DNA of 64,000 nucleotides, taken from NCBI GenBank assembly GCA_963841945.1, contig CAWJFC010000008.1, forward strand, positions 62,001 to 126,000, in the 5' to 3' direction. The first letter of the stretch is position 1. Each line of letters starts with the position of its first letter. Positions 51,221 through 59,495 of this stretch are shown here, piece by piece. The position numbers and the translations under genes were made by a program. The notes beneath the pieces are model-generated. The model was not told where the DNA came from, did not search any database, and saw only the letters and a program-made list of their open reading frames with translations. This stretch comes from Acidiflorens sp963841945. GTDB lineage: Bacteria > Acidobacteriota > Terriglobia > Terriglobales > Acidobacteriaceae.

Positions 51221-51389
51221 GCTTTTGGGTGGCGCAGCGGTTCGCCGCTGCGATAAGTCGTCTGTTTTAATTTGGGCTTCAGCCCCTGAGGCGCGGCAAA
51301 ACTAGCCTTTCGCCGCCGCCGTCCGCTCTCCCGGCAGCGCCGCATAAACCGCCGCATTCGCGCAGCCCTCATAGTAGTAGCGGCTCGTC
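51221..51389. repeat. 169-bp direct repeat, first copy (contains a duplicated gene tail)
   Basis: About 97 percent identical to 51552-51720, with the same length and no gap. Its second half is a copy of the end of the minus-strand cyclase-like gene. The 416-bp gap 51217-51632 has no gene of its own. Confidence 0.85.
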
Positions 51390-51391
51390 TG

Positions 51392-51501
51392 TCAGCCGCG
51401 AAGCGGCGCAAGAATACAGCCCACGGCGTAAGCCGTGGGTACCAAGTCGGATATGAACAAGCCCCGGAGGGGCGAAAGAACAGTCTTCACGCGATCTCTT
51501 C
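51392..51501. repeat. dispersed CAGCCCACGGCG-type repeat, copy A
   Basis: It begins CAGCCGCGAAGCGGCGCAAG and contains CAGCCCACGGCGTAAGCCGT and AAGCCCCGGAGGGGCGAAAG. A near-identical copy is at 55662-55771 and a partial one at 58751-58789. It lies between the two 169-bp copies. Confidence 0.8.
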
Positions 51502-51551
51502 AGCCCCTGAGGTGCGCGCAGACCTTTTCCAGCAAACTCGGCTTGGGGATG

Positions 51552-51720
51552 GCTTTTGGGTGGCGCAGCGGTTCACCGCTGCGATAAGTCGTCTGTTTTG
51601 ATTTGGGCTTCAGCCCCTGAGGCGCGGCAAAACTAGACTTTCGCCGCCGCCGTCCGCTCTCCCGGCAGCGCCGCATAAACCGCCGCATTCGCGCACACTT
51701 CATAGTAGTAGCGGCTCGTC
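51552..51720. repeat. 169-bp direct repeat, second copy
   Basis: The second copy overlaps the true 3' end of the cyclase-like gene (stop at 51633). The copies begin 331 bp apart. Confidence 0.85.
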
Positions 51721-53915
51721 CAGTGCTGGATCGATAAGTCGCGCCCATCCACCTGCGCCACCCGGCTCTTCCGAATCACGATCTTGCGAAACGCCGCGCT
51801 GCTGATCGGCACTGTGCCCACAAAAAACTCAGCCTTCGGATCGGTCCAGCGATTGCCCCACGAACTCGCCTCCGGTCCACTCTTCCCCGCCCAATCGGTG
51901 AAACAGCGATCCAGCGAAATCTCCTCCCGCAGCTTTGCAAATGCCGCCTCGCTCAGGCAGATCCCTCCCACGTTGTAGCTCAGGCGCAGGTCTTCAATTC
52001 CGCTATCCGCCGTGGCATTCTCTTTCGAGTCTCCGCTCTCGTGCGTACCCCCCGCGTCAAACCTGTAGACCTGAAAGTATCCGGCCTCCGCGGCCAGCTT
52101 TTTCCGCACGCCCTTGCTGCACGAGGAAAGACGATCGCTCTCATTAATCGCGTCTGAAATGGTGATACGGCGCTCGCCGTCCATCAGATAAAGCGGAGGC
52201 GAATCCTGATACGCGATACCGAGCCCAACCTCCATCGGCGGCAGCCCCGAGCGTTCCAGCAGCGCGTTATACTCCCGCAAAAGACTAACGATCTCCCAGG
52301 AGAGTACGCACGCACGCGCTACCCCCAGCATAGGTTCGCTTTCCCGTTCCAGCAGCGCCACGATAATCGCGTCGCCTTCTAGAAAGACCTTCGTCGCTCC
52401 ATACTTCGTCAGCAGCTTGTTGATCGGATCGTAGAAATTCAGGCTGAAGTAGGAGGCCGCGTTCAATCCTTTTTCCATCAGCGAACGCGTCAGCCGCGAA
52501 GAGTCCCGGATGTCAGCCTTAAGCACCACATGGTGCAGAACCTTGTCCTCGGCCGGTTTCTGATCCTCCGGCGGCAGAAACTCATACAGCATCCGGTTCG
52601 CCGCCGAGAGCTCCCGCACCTTGTGGTCGCTCACGATATTGATGCTGTCAAACCCGGCGTTCACCACCTCCAGGCCTCGTAAATCGCGGTGATAACACAA
52701 GAGATCGTGCAGCAGCCGCGCCGCAAAACGTTCCCGCTCCGACCCTCGGCAGCTCTCGACTCGTGCGATCGCGGCGAACAGTCGATCCGGGTTAAGGCGC
52801 GCTTCCACGATGATTTTTTCGACCCGCTCGGCCTCTTCGCGGCGCATGAGTGCGTTCTTAAGCTGCTGCGGATTGACCCGGCGTGCATAGTCGGCCAGCA
52901 GCGGCACAGCTTCGTAGGAAGCGATCACCTGCTGGAGCACGCCCGCGCGTTGCAACTGTCGCGTCCACAGCTCCAGCCGATCCTTGCGCGCCCGATCCTC
53001 CGGCGTCGCGTCCTCGCCGCTGCCCGTCCCGACCAGCGCGTCGGCATTCTCCGCCACATTCAGCACGTGTTCGAGTTCGGCATCCTCCAGGTTTTCTCCG
53101 TACCCCAGTTCGCGCAGAAAACTCAGCGTCAGCTGTCGCAACGGCGCGAATCGGTCCGCGTCCTGGTCGAAGTTGCCGAACATGTAATAGTGCTCGGCGC
53201 AAAGATAGTCATCGCGTCCATCTTCGGTCAGGATCAACGGGTTGAGAAAAAGTCGATAAGTCTCGGCCGACGGATCACCCAGCAGCGAGCGCCTCGTCCG
53301 CGCCAGCGTCTCTTTCTCGATCACCCGCAACAGCCGCAATACTTCCTGACCGGCGCGCCGCAGGATCACCTTCTTCCGCACCTGAAACGACGACACCAGT
53401 TCCTGCGTCTCCACCAGCTTGATCTGGCGCAGCCCTTCCATTGCCTTCGACTTCATCCGGCACTGCTCGAGAATCCTCGCAAACTGCGCCTGCAGTTCCG
53501 TCCGCACAAACTTCAGCACCGCCAGCCGCCCCAGCAGATCGATCGATGGATTGCCCTCCGCCTTCGCCCGCGTCAGGATCGCCTGATGAATCGAAATCAA
53601 CGCCGTCTTCAGATCCGCCGGTCCCCGCCTGCGTAAACTGGTCTCCGTCGTCTCTGCCGATCGAATAAATTTGTTCGGCGCAACCGTCGGAACTTCCATC
53701 TCAAATAGCGCCTCCACCTCCCCGAATCGGCAGATGTATTTCGCGAGATGAAAGCTGAGATCCGCCGTAAAACGCAGACCGAGGAACACGTCATAGCGCA
53801 GGTTGTCGACGCCCAGTTGCAGATCGCTGAATGTAAGCGCAGGTTTCGAGCGCCGCAAGTCGGGTGGGGGCGGTGCGTCCGTAGGGCGCAACCGAAAAAT
53901 CGGGAGCTTAGGCAT
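51633..53915 (-). CDS. large protein with a class III nucleotidyl-cyclase-like domain
   Basis: A 760-residue cytosolic protein. The first ~480 residues are helical and of unknown family. The C-terminal region resembles adenylate/guanylate cyclases: VVLKADIRDSSRLTRSLMEKG (first metal Asp), VFLEGDAIIVALLERE (second metal Asp) and VGLGIAYQDSPP. The usual transition-state Asn/Arg cannot be confirmed by eye, so it may be catalytic or a nucleotide-sensing relic. I chose the ATG at 53915, which has GGAAG upstream; the frame opens at 53957. The 3' 88 bp occur again in the 169-bp repeat downstream. Confidence 0.75.
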   Translation of the reverse strand: MPKLPIFRLRPTDAPPPPDLRRSKPALTFSDLQLGVDNLRYDVFLGLRFTADLSFHLAKYICRFGEVEALFEMEVPTVAPNKFIRSAETTETSLRRRGPADLKTALISIHQAILTRAKAEGNPSIDLLGRLAVLKFVRTELQAQFARILEQCRMKSKAMEGLRQIKLVETQELVSSFQVRKKVILRRAGQEVLRLLRVIEKETLARTRRSLLGDPSAETYRLFLNPLILTEDGRDDYLCAEHYYMFGNFDQDADRFAPLRQLTLSFLRELGYGENLEDAELEHVLNVAENADALVGTGSGEDATPEDRARKDRLELWTRQLQRAGVLQQVIASYEAVPLLADYARRVNPQQLKNALMRREEAERVEKIIVEARLNPDRLFAAIARVESCRGSERERFAARLLHDLLCYHRDLRGLEVVNAGFDSINIVSDHKVRELSAANRMLYEFLPPEDQKPAEDKVLHHVVLKADIRDSSRLTRSLMEKGLNAASYFSLNFYDPINKLLTKYGATKVFLEGDAIIVALLERESEPMLGVARACVLSWEIVSLLREYNALLERSGLPPMEVGLGIAYQDSPPLYLMDGERRITISDAINESDRLSSCSKGVRKKLAAEAGYFQVYRFDAGGTHESGDSKENATADSGIEDLRLSYNVGGICLSEAAFAKLREEISLDRCFTDWAGKSGPEASSWGNRWTDPKAEFFVGTVPISSAAFRKIVIRKSRVAQVDGRDLSIQHWTSRYYYEVCANAAVYAALPGERTAAAKV

Positions 53916-54356
53916 CGGTACGCTTCCGGGGCAGATTTGCTGGCCAGCCCGGCCCATTGCAAAGCGCGGCGCTGCCTACAAGTCACTGAAACTGCGACGG
54001 TAATGGCAGATTAGCACGCCCCCCGCCGGCCCTAAAAGTTACCGGAGTTTATGGTTCGAAGTGCCCACCCATCCGCCCCTGGTCACAGGCCGACGCTCCC
54101 ACATCCCGCCCCCAAGTCACATAATACGAATTCAGCTTTCGCATAGTGACCAACGCCAACCGTGCCGTCACCTTCGTAAATTGCCACCTCCGCTCTCGAA
54201 GCTCCAAACTATCAAGTGGCTAAGACAGCCCCAGCTTCGGCGCCCCACCGAACTCGGCTACCTTAGTGCACCTAGTTGCCTTAGTGGTTGAAGTCTTTGT
54301 CGGTTTAAGCCTTTATCCCCTGCACGAACCTGAATTCCCTTCGGAGGATCGCGACC
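53916..54356. other. 441-bp divergent intergenic region
   Basis: This spacer lies between the cyclase-like gene (minus) and the exported gene (plus). I see no gene, repeat of the dispersed families, or clear consensus promoter. CTTAGTG occurs twice (54261-54305), which may be a small direct repeat. Confidence 0.4.
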
Positions 54357-55508
54357 ATGAAGAGATGTGCGCGCACACTAGTCTTCATTCTCTCGCTGCT
54401 GTTTGCCGTATCCGCCTGGTCGCAAGACGACAGCGTAGTCCAGTCGCTCGACGCAACCGGGGACGACTCGCCCCAGTCCGCCCCCTACGACGACCTGGCC
54501 ACTCCCGGCCAGATCCACGGCTTCATTCCCGACACCTGGACCGCCGGCATGATCACCCTCGCCGACCTCCAAACCGAAGAAGGTCAGGACTGGCTCAACG
54601 GATTGATGGCCGCCCAGTCGGCTCAGGCCCAGACCCAATACGTCTGCCAGAATCCCGGCCCAACCACCACCTCCTCCAATACCGGTGACTTCTATTTCTA
54701 CGATCTTCCAGCCGGTTCCTACGCGGTCGGCGCCTGCATGCAGACGCCCGACGGCCACTGGCGCTCCGGCGCTCAAGTCCTCGCCCTCGACGCCGGCCAG
54801 GACGAACTCGTCGCACTCGGACCTGCCGGCGGTCTACTCATGCGCGCCGGCGAACCTTTCGTCCCCGCCTACTACCTCGGCCTCTGGGAGCCGATCTGGT
54901 TCGGTCCCTCCTGGGGATGGGGATGGCATTCCGCCGCCTGGCGCTCTTCTCTCTACTATCACGCGCCTTTGCATCGCTCCGCTCCCCTCTGGGTCCGCCC
55001 GCTTCACATAGCCCCCGGCATCAAATTGGTCGTGCCTCCATATAAGAGCGTCATCGCCGGCAATTATCACTACGTTGCGTTCCATCACGGCGGTTACGTC
55101 CGCGAGTCTCCCCATCCCGGATACCTCGTCCCGCCCCAGCATGTCTTCCATCCCGTCACCCCCGACATCGAAGTGAGCCGCATGCACGAGGCCGCGCAAA
55201 ATCGCCCGGCGGTTGCCATCAGCGCTCAGTCCAATCCGCATCCGCAACCAACGCCGGTCGCCAATCCCTCTCAATTCCGCAACCGACGTCCCACGCCCGC
55301 TGTCGCAACCACTCCGCAGCGCGCCACCACCTACCATCCGACCGCAGCCACCAACCAACACCCGCAGTCAAAACCACAGTCCTCCGGACACCAATCGCAG
55401 ACCGCCGCCCGCTCGTCACAGCAATCCGAACCCGCACCCAGCCAGGAGACGCACGCTCGTCCATCAAATCAGCCCAAACCCTCCACGCCCGTAGTCAGAA
55501 AGCATTAA
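54357..55508 (+). CDS. exported protein with Pro/Gln-rich tail (unknown)
   Basis: A 383-residue exported protein. A signal (RTLVFILSLLFAVSAWSQ) is followed by a small beta-domain-like segment that includes FYFYDLPAGSYAVGACMQ, as in carboxypeptidase-regulatory/SpaA-like folds. Then comes an aromatic and His-rich middle (LWEPIWFGPSWGWGWHSAAW, HAPLHRSAPLW). The last ~130 residues are low complexity (Pro, Gln, Ser, Thr). GGAGG precedes the ATG by 9 bp. Likely a surface or periplasmic structural protein. Confidence 0.65.
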   Translation: MKRCARTLVFILSLLFAVSAWSQDDSVVQSLDATGDDSPQSAPYDDLATPGQIHGFIPDTWTAGMITLADLQTEEGQDWLNGLMAAQSAQAQTQYVCQNPGPTTTSSNTGDFYFYDLPAGSYAVGACMQTPDGHWRSGAQVLALDAGQDELVALGPAGGLLMRAGEPFVPAYYLGLWEPIWFGPSWGWGWHSAAWRSSLYYHAPLHRSAPLWVRPLHIAPGIKLVVPPYKSVIAGNYHYVAFHHGGYVRESPHPGYLVPPQHVFHPVTPDIEVSRMHEAAQNRPAVAISAQSNPHPQPTPVANPSQFRNRRPTPAVATTPQRATTYHPTAATNQHPQSKPQSSGHQSQTAARSSQQSEPAPSQETHARPSNQPKPSTPVVRKH

Positions 55509-55661
55509 CGCTCTCGTCGTTTTGCGGATGGAAGTCACTGCCAGCGCGATTGCGTCGCACTCGATTTGAGTAGCGCAGCACTGACATTTTGGGTAGCGCT
55601 GCGCTTTTAGAGACTGCGTGAGAACTCAATTCCCAGCCAGCGGTGGAGTAAGACTCCGCTT

Positions 55662-55771
55662 TCAGCCGCGCAGCGGCGCAAGATTACAGCCCACGGCGTA
55701 AGCCGTGGGTGCCGAGTAGAAGATGAACAAGCCCCGGAGGGGCGAAAGAGCAGTTTTCACGCGGTCTCTTT
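55662..55771. repeat. dispersed CAGCCCACGGCG-type repeat, copy B
   Basis: Nearly identical to 51392-51501. The 387-bp gap 55509-55895 also holds GGTAGCGCTGCGCT (55597-55610) and GCGGCTTTAGCCGCTGAGGC (55803-55822) from the other dispersed family. No gene is visible in the gap. Confidence 0.8.
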
Positions 55772-55895
55772 CAGCGCTGCGATAAACTGCATTGCTTTGA
55801 ACGCGGCTTTAGCCGCTGAGGCGACCACCTCCCGCATTGACTTTCACCGCCCCTGAATCTAAGATTCCACCCCAATCCATCTGAGAGGATGCACC

Positions 55896-56282
55896 ATGAA
55901 TCGAGAAGGAGCATTAAAGGTTGTACTGATCCTCGTGGGGTTGATCTTTTTGCTCGGAGTCTACCCGCTCATGATGTTTCTCTGGCCGAGCGGCTGGCGC
56001 TGGCAGCCCAATCAACCCGAATACGAGCAGATGATCCTCGGCGTCTACGCCACCCTCGGCATCTTCCTGCTCCTCGCCGCCCGTAACCCATCCGCCAATC
56101 GCAGCCTGATCGCCTTCACCGCATGGTCAAGCCTCGTCCACGCCGGCATCATGGCCGTGCAGGCATTCCACGCTCCCAGCGAACACGGACATCTCATGGG
56201 AGACATCCCCGCCCTCCTGATCGTCGGCATCGCCCTACTCGCACTCGCCCCCGCAAAGCAATCGTCAGAAAACAGACATTAA
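55896..56282 (+). CDS. DUF6632-like four-span membrane protein
   Basis: A 128-residue membrane protein with four hydrophobic spans (VVLILVGLIFLLGVYPLMMF, MILGVYATLGIFLLLAARNP, LIAFTAWSSLVHAGIMAVQ, ALLIVGIALLALAP). Signatures of the family seem to include GVYPLMMFLWPSGWRW and SSLVHAGIMAVQAF. The ATG at 55896 has GAGAGG 9 bp upstream. Function unknown. The DUF assignment is from memory. Confidence 0.7.
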   Translation: MNREGALKVVLILVGLIFLLGVYPLMMFLWPSGWRWQPNQPEYEQMILGVYATLGIFLLLAARNPSANRSLIAFTAWSSLVHAGIMAVQAFHAPSEHGHLMGDIPALLIVGIALLALAPAKQSSENRH

Positions 56283-56409
56283 CGCTGTAGACCGGGGTCA
56301 ATGAGCGTAACAGACCTGAGGCTACTGTGACGGGTGAGCAATATTGAACATCTTCGTACCGGTTCGTGTGGTGCTATCAAAGCGTGCCCTCTAACGGAGC
56401 GGCATCCCT

Positions 56410-57066
56410 ATGCCCAAGCCGAGACGCCCTTTCAACCCGCGAGCCTTTCTCACAACCGTTGGCACTGGCCGGAAGATGGTATCCTTCACGAAGGGACAAA
56501 CAATTTACTCTCTGAATGATAAGGCGGACGCTTTATTTGTCGTTCAAGAAGGAAAGGTGAAGCTCAGCGTTAGGCCGCCATCGGGGAAGGAAGCAATCCT
56601 CGATATATTGAGCGCTGGCGATTTTGTTGGTAAAGATGCCATCGCTGGTCGATCTTCCCGCACCGCTTCGGCCAGCGCAATGACAGACTGCACCCTTTTG
56701 CGAATCAAGAAAAGGGCAATGCTGCTCGCCTTGAGAACAAATGTAGCGTTGGCGAATATGTTTTGGGCTTATGTTCTGGCGAGGAACATCCGATACCAGC
56801 AGGACTTGGTCGACCAGCATTGCAATTCCAGCGAGAAACGACTGGCGCGGGTTCTCTTGCTGCTCGCCCACTTCGATGGCCATGGAGGCTCCGAGACTAC
56901 GATTCCAAGAATCAGTCATGAGACGCTGGCAGACATGGTAGGCACGACCCGTTCGCGCATTTGTTTTTTCATGAACCGGTTCAGGCAATCCGGCTTCATC
57001 TATTACGAGCAGAAGGGAAAGGTCTGGCGAGTTTATCGGACACTTCTTGCTTTCTGCAGCCAATAA
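56410..57066 (+). CDS. Crp/Fnr-family transcription regulator
   Basis: A 218-residue regulator. The cyclic-nucleotide-like sensor domain spans about residues 15-125 (FTKGQTIYSLNDKADALFVVQEGKVKLSVRPPSGKEAILDILSAGDFVGKDAI). A long dimer helix precedes a Crp-type helix-turn-helix (ISHETLADMVGTTRSRICFFMNRFRQSGFI). There are no Fnr-type N-terminal cysteines, so it is probably not an oxygen sensor of that kind. It begins at ATG 56410, with GGAG about 10 bp upstream. The ligand is unknown; no cyclase is adjacent, though a cyclase-like gene lies 2.5 kb away. Confidence 0.92.
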   Translation: MPKPRRPFNPRAFLTTVGTGRKMVSFTKGQTIYSLNDKADALFVVQEGKVKLSVRPPSGKEAILDILSAGDFVGKDAIAGRSSRTASASAMTDCTLLRIKKRAMLLALRTNVALANMFWAYVLARNIRYQQDLVDQHCNSSEKRLARVLLLLAHFDGHGGSETTIPRISHETLADMVGTTRSRICFFMNRFRQSGFIYYEQKGKVWRVYRTLLAFCSQ

Positions 57067-57301
57067 TTTCGTCCCTTGGGAGCAAGCAATACGATTCTCC
57101 GAACCTCCGTTTTTGTTTCGCCTTTTCTTGGCTCATGAGTGAAATCGGGGATATTTCGCTCCACAGTGAAAACTGGTCAAAACTGACCAGCTTCCTGACG
57201 AACGCTGTTGCAATATACGGAGTCGTGAAAGTCATCGAGGAGCAGAGCACGGCGTGCTCCTGCAGTTACCACGTTTAGCAGGGATAGACAAATAGAAAAC
57301 C

Positions 57302-57463
57302 ATGAAGGCCAAGAAGCCCACTCTCAAACAAATACAGGACACCCGTTGTCCGACTTGTGGCGCAAAGCCGGGCGAGAAATGCGAACTCAACTCGGGACAG
57401 CCCCGAACGACGCCGCATCGTGACCGTCGCTTAGTCGCGACGGATCGAGCGTTTACCTACTGA
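57302..57463 (+). CDS. small zinc-binding protein (hypothetical)
   Basis: A 53-residue basic protein. DTRCPTCGAKPGEKCELNSG is a zinc-ribbon half (C-x2-C, then C 8 residues on) with a following HRDRR, so Cys3-His coordination is possible. Short proteins of this sort with CPxCGAxPGxxC and a later H-x-x-R are known from phages and bacteria. The ATG at 57302 lacks a good ribosome site. It follows the Crp/Fnr gene by 236 bp. Confidence 0.6.
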   Translation: MKAKKPTLKQIQDTRCPTCGAKPGEKCELNSGQPRTTPHRDRRLVATDRAFTY

Positions 57464-57800
57464 AACGTTGGTCAATGACTGAAATTGGGATTGGTGGCGA
57501 GCTTGAGACGTTGGATCCGTCGCCTGCTGTCCCTGCTTAGATTCCACAGTCCAGACTGTGAACATTGTAATCCTGGCGCAAGTGGCCGAGGTGAGTTCAT
57601 GCACAAGCGTCTCGAGGAATACATCAGGCACTACCTGCCCGTGACCCCGACATAGCGTAAGACGAACCAACCCCACCATAGAATGCCCTGGCGATCCATC
57701 TTGGAATGCGAGCGCTGTCGCTGCCAACCAGCTTCAGCATGGCTTCAAGCCGGTGAGTGTGAACTCCCTGCCCTGTCATCGTCTCTCTCAACTGCCACTC
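57464..57800. other. 337-bp spacer without a recognisable gene
   Basis: I see no gene with a credible start, and no member of the dispersed repeat families. A short frame at 57598-57654 (MHKRLEEYIRHYLPVTPT) could be a remnant but is too short to support. Confidence 0.35.
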
Positions 57801-58568
57801 TCAAAACCTCCGCCGCTGAAGGTTTCGCTTCTCCCGCTCCCTCGCCCATTTCTCCTTTTCCGCTACATCCAGCCTCTCTGCATCGCTGATCGAGCGATTG
57901 TGCAGGTTCGCATCCGCCACTTCCTCCATCGCCTGCTTCATCAGTCCCATCGCCGCTTTCAGCCCCTCCGCCGAGATGTCATCCCTGACAATCCATCTCT
58001 CCATCTCGTCGCTATGGCCCTCCATCTTCTCCGTGATCTCTTCAAGCTGCTCCTTCAGGCGCAGATTTTCCTCCGCCCGCCACGCGTTCTCCCGGTCTTT
58101 CAGAATCTCCCTCTTCGTCCGCGCGATCTTCTCGTCCGGCAACTTCTCCGGCTCGTGCCCGTCCTTCTGAAATGTCCATGGCGTCCATCCCACCGGAGTC
58201 TCCCCCACCCTCTTCACATCCACCACCACCTGCGCCGGACGCGGCGCCTCTTCCGCCATGCGCTTCAAATTCGTCGACGCAATTTGCAGCGCGTACAGCA
58301 TCAAGCCCGCCTTCTTGCTGTCGATCTTGTCCTGCAACAGCAGCACCGCCACCTGCCGCACCGCCATCTGAATCGATCCCGCATCCTCGAACAGCGGCAC
58401 CACAATCTCGCTCGTCTTTCCATCCCCGCCCTTCACCTTCACCCGCTCCGGCCTCGTGTGCGCATGGTGGTAACAATACTTCTCCTCGCGCAGCGCCGGC
58501 GATCCGCACTGCGCCCCATGCACCCGGATGTGCTGACACCGCCGAATCTCCAACAAATCATCCGCCAT
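57801..58568 (-). CDS. cytosolic protein with Cys/His N-terminus and coiled coil (hypothetical)
   Basis: A 255-residue protein. The N-terminal RRCQHIRVHGAQCGSPALREEKYCYHHAHT holds a C-x8-C-x9-C-x-H-H pattern suited to zinc. The middle (IQMAVRQVAVLLLQDKIDSKKAGLMLYALQIASTNLKRM) is helical, and the C-terminal half is a charged coiled coil (EENLRLKEQLEEITEKMEG). I have seen this zinc-plus-helix layout only as hypothetical proteins. It starts at ATG 58568; only a weak GAGGAG lies upstream. It stands alone. Function unknown. Confidence 0.65.
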   Translation of the reverse strand: MADDLLEIRRCQHIRVHGAQCGSPALREEKYCYHHAHTRPERVKVKGGDGKTSEIVVPLFEDAGSIQMAVRQVAVLLLQDKIDSKKAGLMLYALQIASTNLKRMAEEAPRPAQVVVDVKRVGETPVGWTPWTFQKDGHEPEKLPDEKIARTKREILKDRENAWRAEENLRLKEQLEEITEKMEGHSDEMERWIVRDDISAEGLKAAMGLMKQAMEEVADANLHNRSISDAERLDVAEKEKWAREREKRNLQRRRF

Positions 58569-58708
58569 AGCTGCTCCTCAATAGTTAATTACCAATTTGT
58601 ACTTATAAATTTGTATGTACCGTAAGACATAGCGAAGGGTGCCCCATCCTAAAACGGCGGTGCGCGCGATTTAGGCTGGGAACCACGAAAGTCGGGCCAA
58701 AGGCCTTA

Positions 58709-58920
58709 GGGTGGCGCAGCGCTTCAGCGCTGCGATAAAGAACCGCTCCCCAGCCACGAAGCGGCGTAAGAACACAGCCCACGGCGTAACAGACTGCGGA
58801 AAAAGCCCGAAGTTTATGATCTACCGCTTTAGGGACAACCGTGGAAGAGCGGCCCTTCAGGGCCGCGTAAGTCATGCGAAATCAAACCGGGCTTTAGCCC
58901 CTGTGGTCGCTCCTTCTCGC
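58709..58920. repeat. cluster of dispersed repeats
   Basis: The 927-bp gap 58569-59495 starts with this cluster. It holds GGGTGGCGCAGCGCTTCAGC (58709-58728), a partial CAGCCCACGGCG copy (58751-58789) and GAGCGGCCCTTCAGGGCCGC (58845-58864). GGGCTTTAGCCCCTGTGG lies just before the end. Confidence 0.75.
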
Positions 58921-59009
58921 TGAATTCCAAGTCCGGGAGGCAGACGGCCACTGCCAGCCCGAGTCAAATCGCGGTATTTTCGCGAATGAATTCCCTTATC
59001 CAAAACAAA

Positions 59010-59039
59010 AAGCGCGGCTCAAGGCCGCGCTTCGTTTTT
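59010..59039. terminator. bidirectional-looking terminator with no obvious gene upstream
   Basis: AAGCGCGGC (59010-59018) pairs with GCCGCGCTT (59024-59032). A CGTTTTT follows on the plus strand and an A-rich stretch precedes it, so it could work both ways. No coding gene reads into it from either side. Confidence 0.7.
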
Positions 59040-59194
59040 CCGTCTGCATTTATTATCTCATTTTCACCGGGGGTACCCGGACACATTTCCAGAAAATATA
59101 TCTCCAATCATTAAAACAACTTAACGTGGTTTTACCCCTTTTTACCTCTTGACAAGACATTCCTGCCCGAATTTCTCCCATAACTCCTTACTTC

Positions 59195-59243
59195 TCAAAG
59201 ATCTAGCGCCAATCAAGGCGCTAAGTCCTTTGTTTTCAAAGAT
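59195..59243. repeat. hairpin flanked by TCAAAGATC direct repeats
   Basis: TAGCGCC (59204-59210) pairs with GGCGCTA (59217-59223) and is followed by a T-rich stretch. TCAAAGATC occurs at 59195-59203 and 59235-59243. This could be an attenuator or operator for the following FecR-like gene. Confidence 0.5.
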
Positions 59244-59495
59244 CGATCAATGGGGTATCTGTTACCAGGAAGTAAACAGCAGCCGGATCTGGCCGAAAAC
59301 CACCATATCGGCTCATCGCAGCCACCGGCCGGCCTCTTTCCGCCCTGGACGTCAATTCCGCGCCGAACTCCAACTCACTGAATAAAGAAGCCTTTATCCT
59401 CCCACGCCGCGCCGCCCAAGGTTGGCATCCAGCGTGCCATCACTCAGCCATCGATAGTTGTGTTCCAGGGTTTGCATTGTTACGTGGAGGCTTTC

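Noticed and set aside
51300..51389. Possible second small gene homologous to the cyclase-like protein's C-terminus
   Set aside because: Only the last ~30 codons are copied, with no start or ribosome site; it is part of the duplicated repeat.
50647..51411. 254-codon minus-strand frame covering the end of the TonB gene
   Set aside because: Its N-terminus comes from the 169-bp repeat and the rest is antisense to the TonB C-terminal domain.
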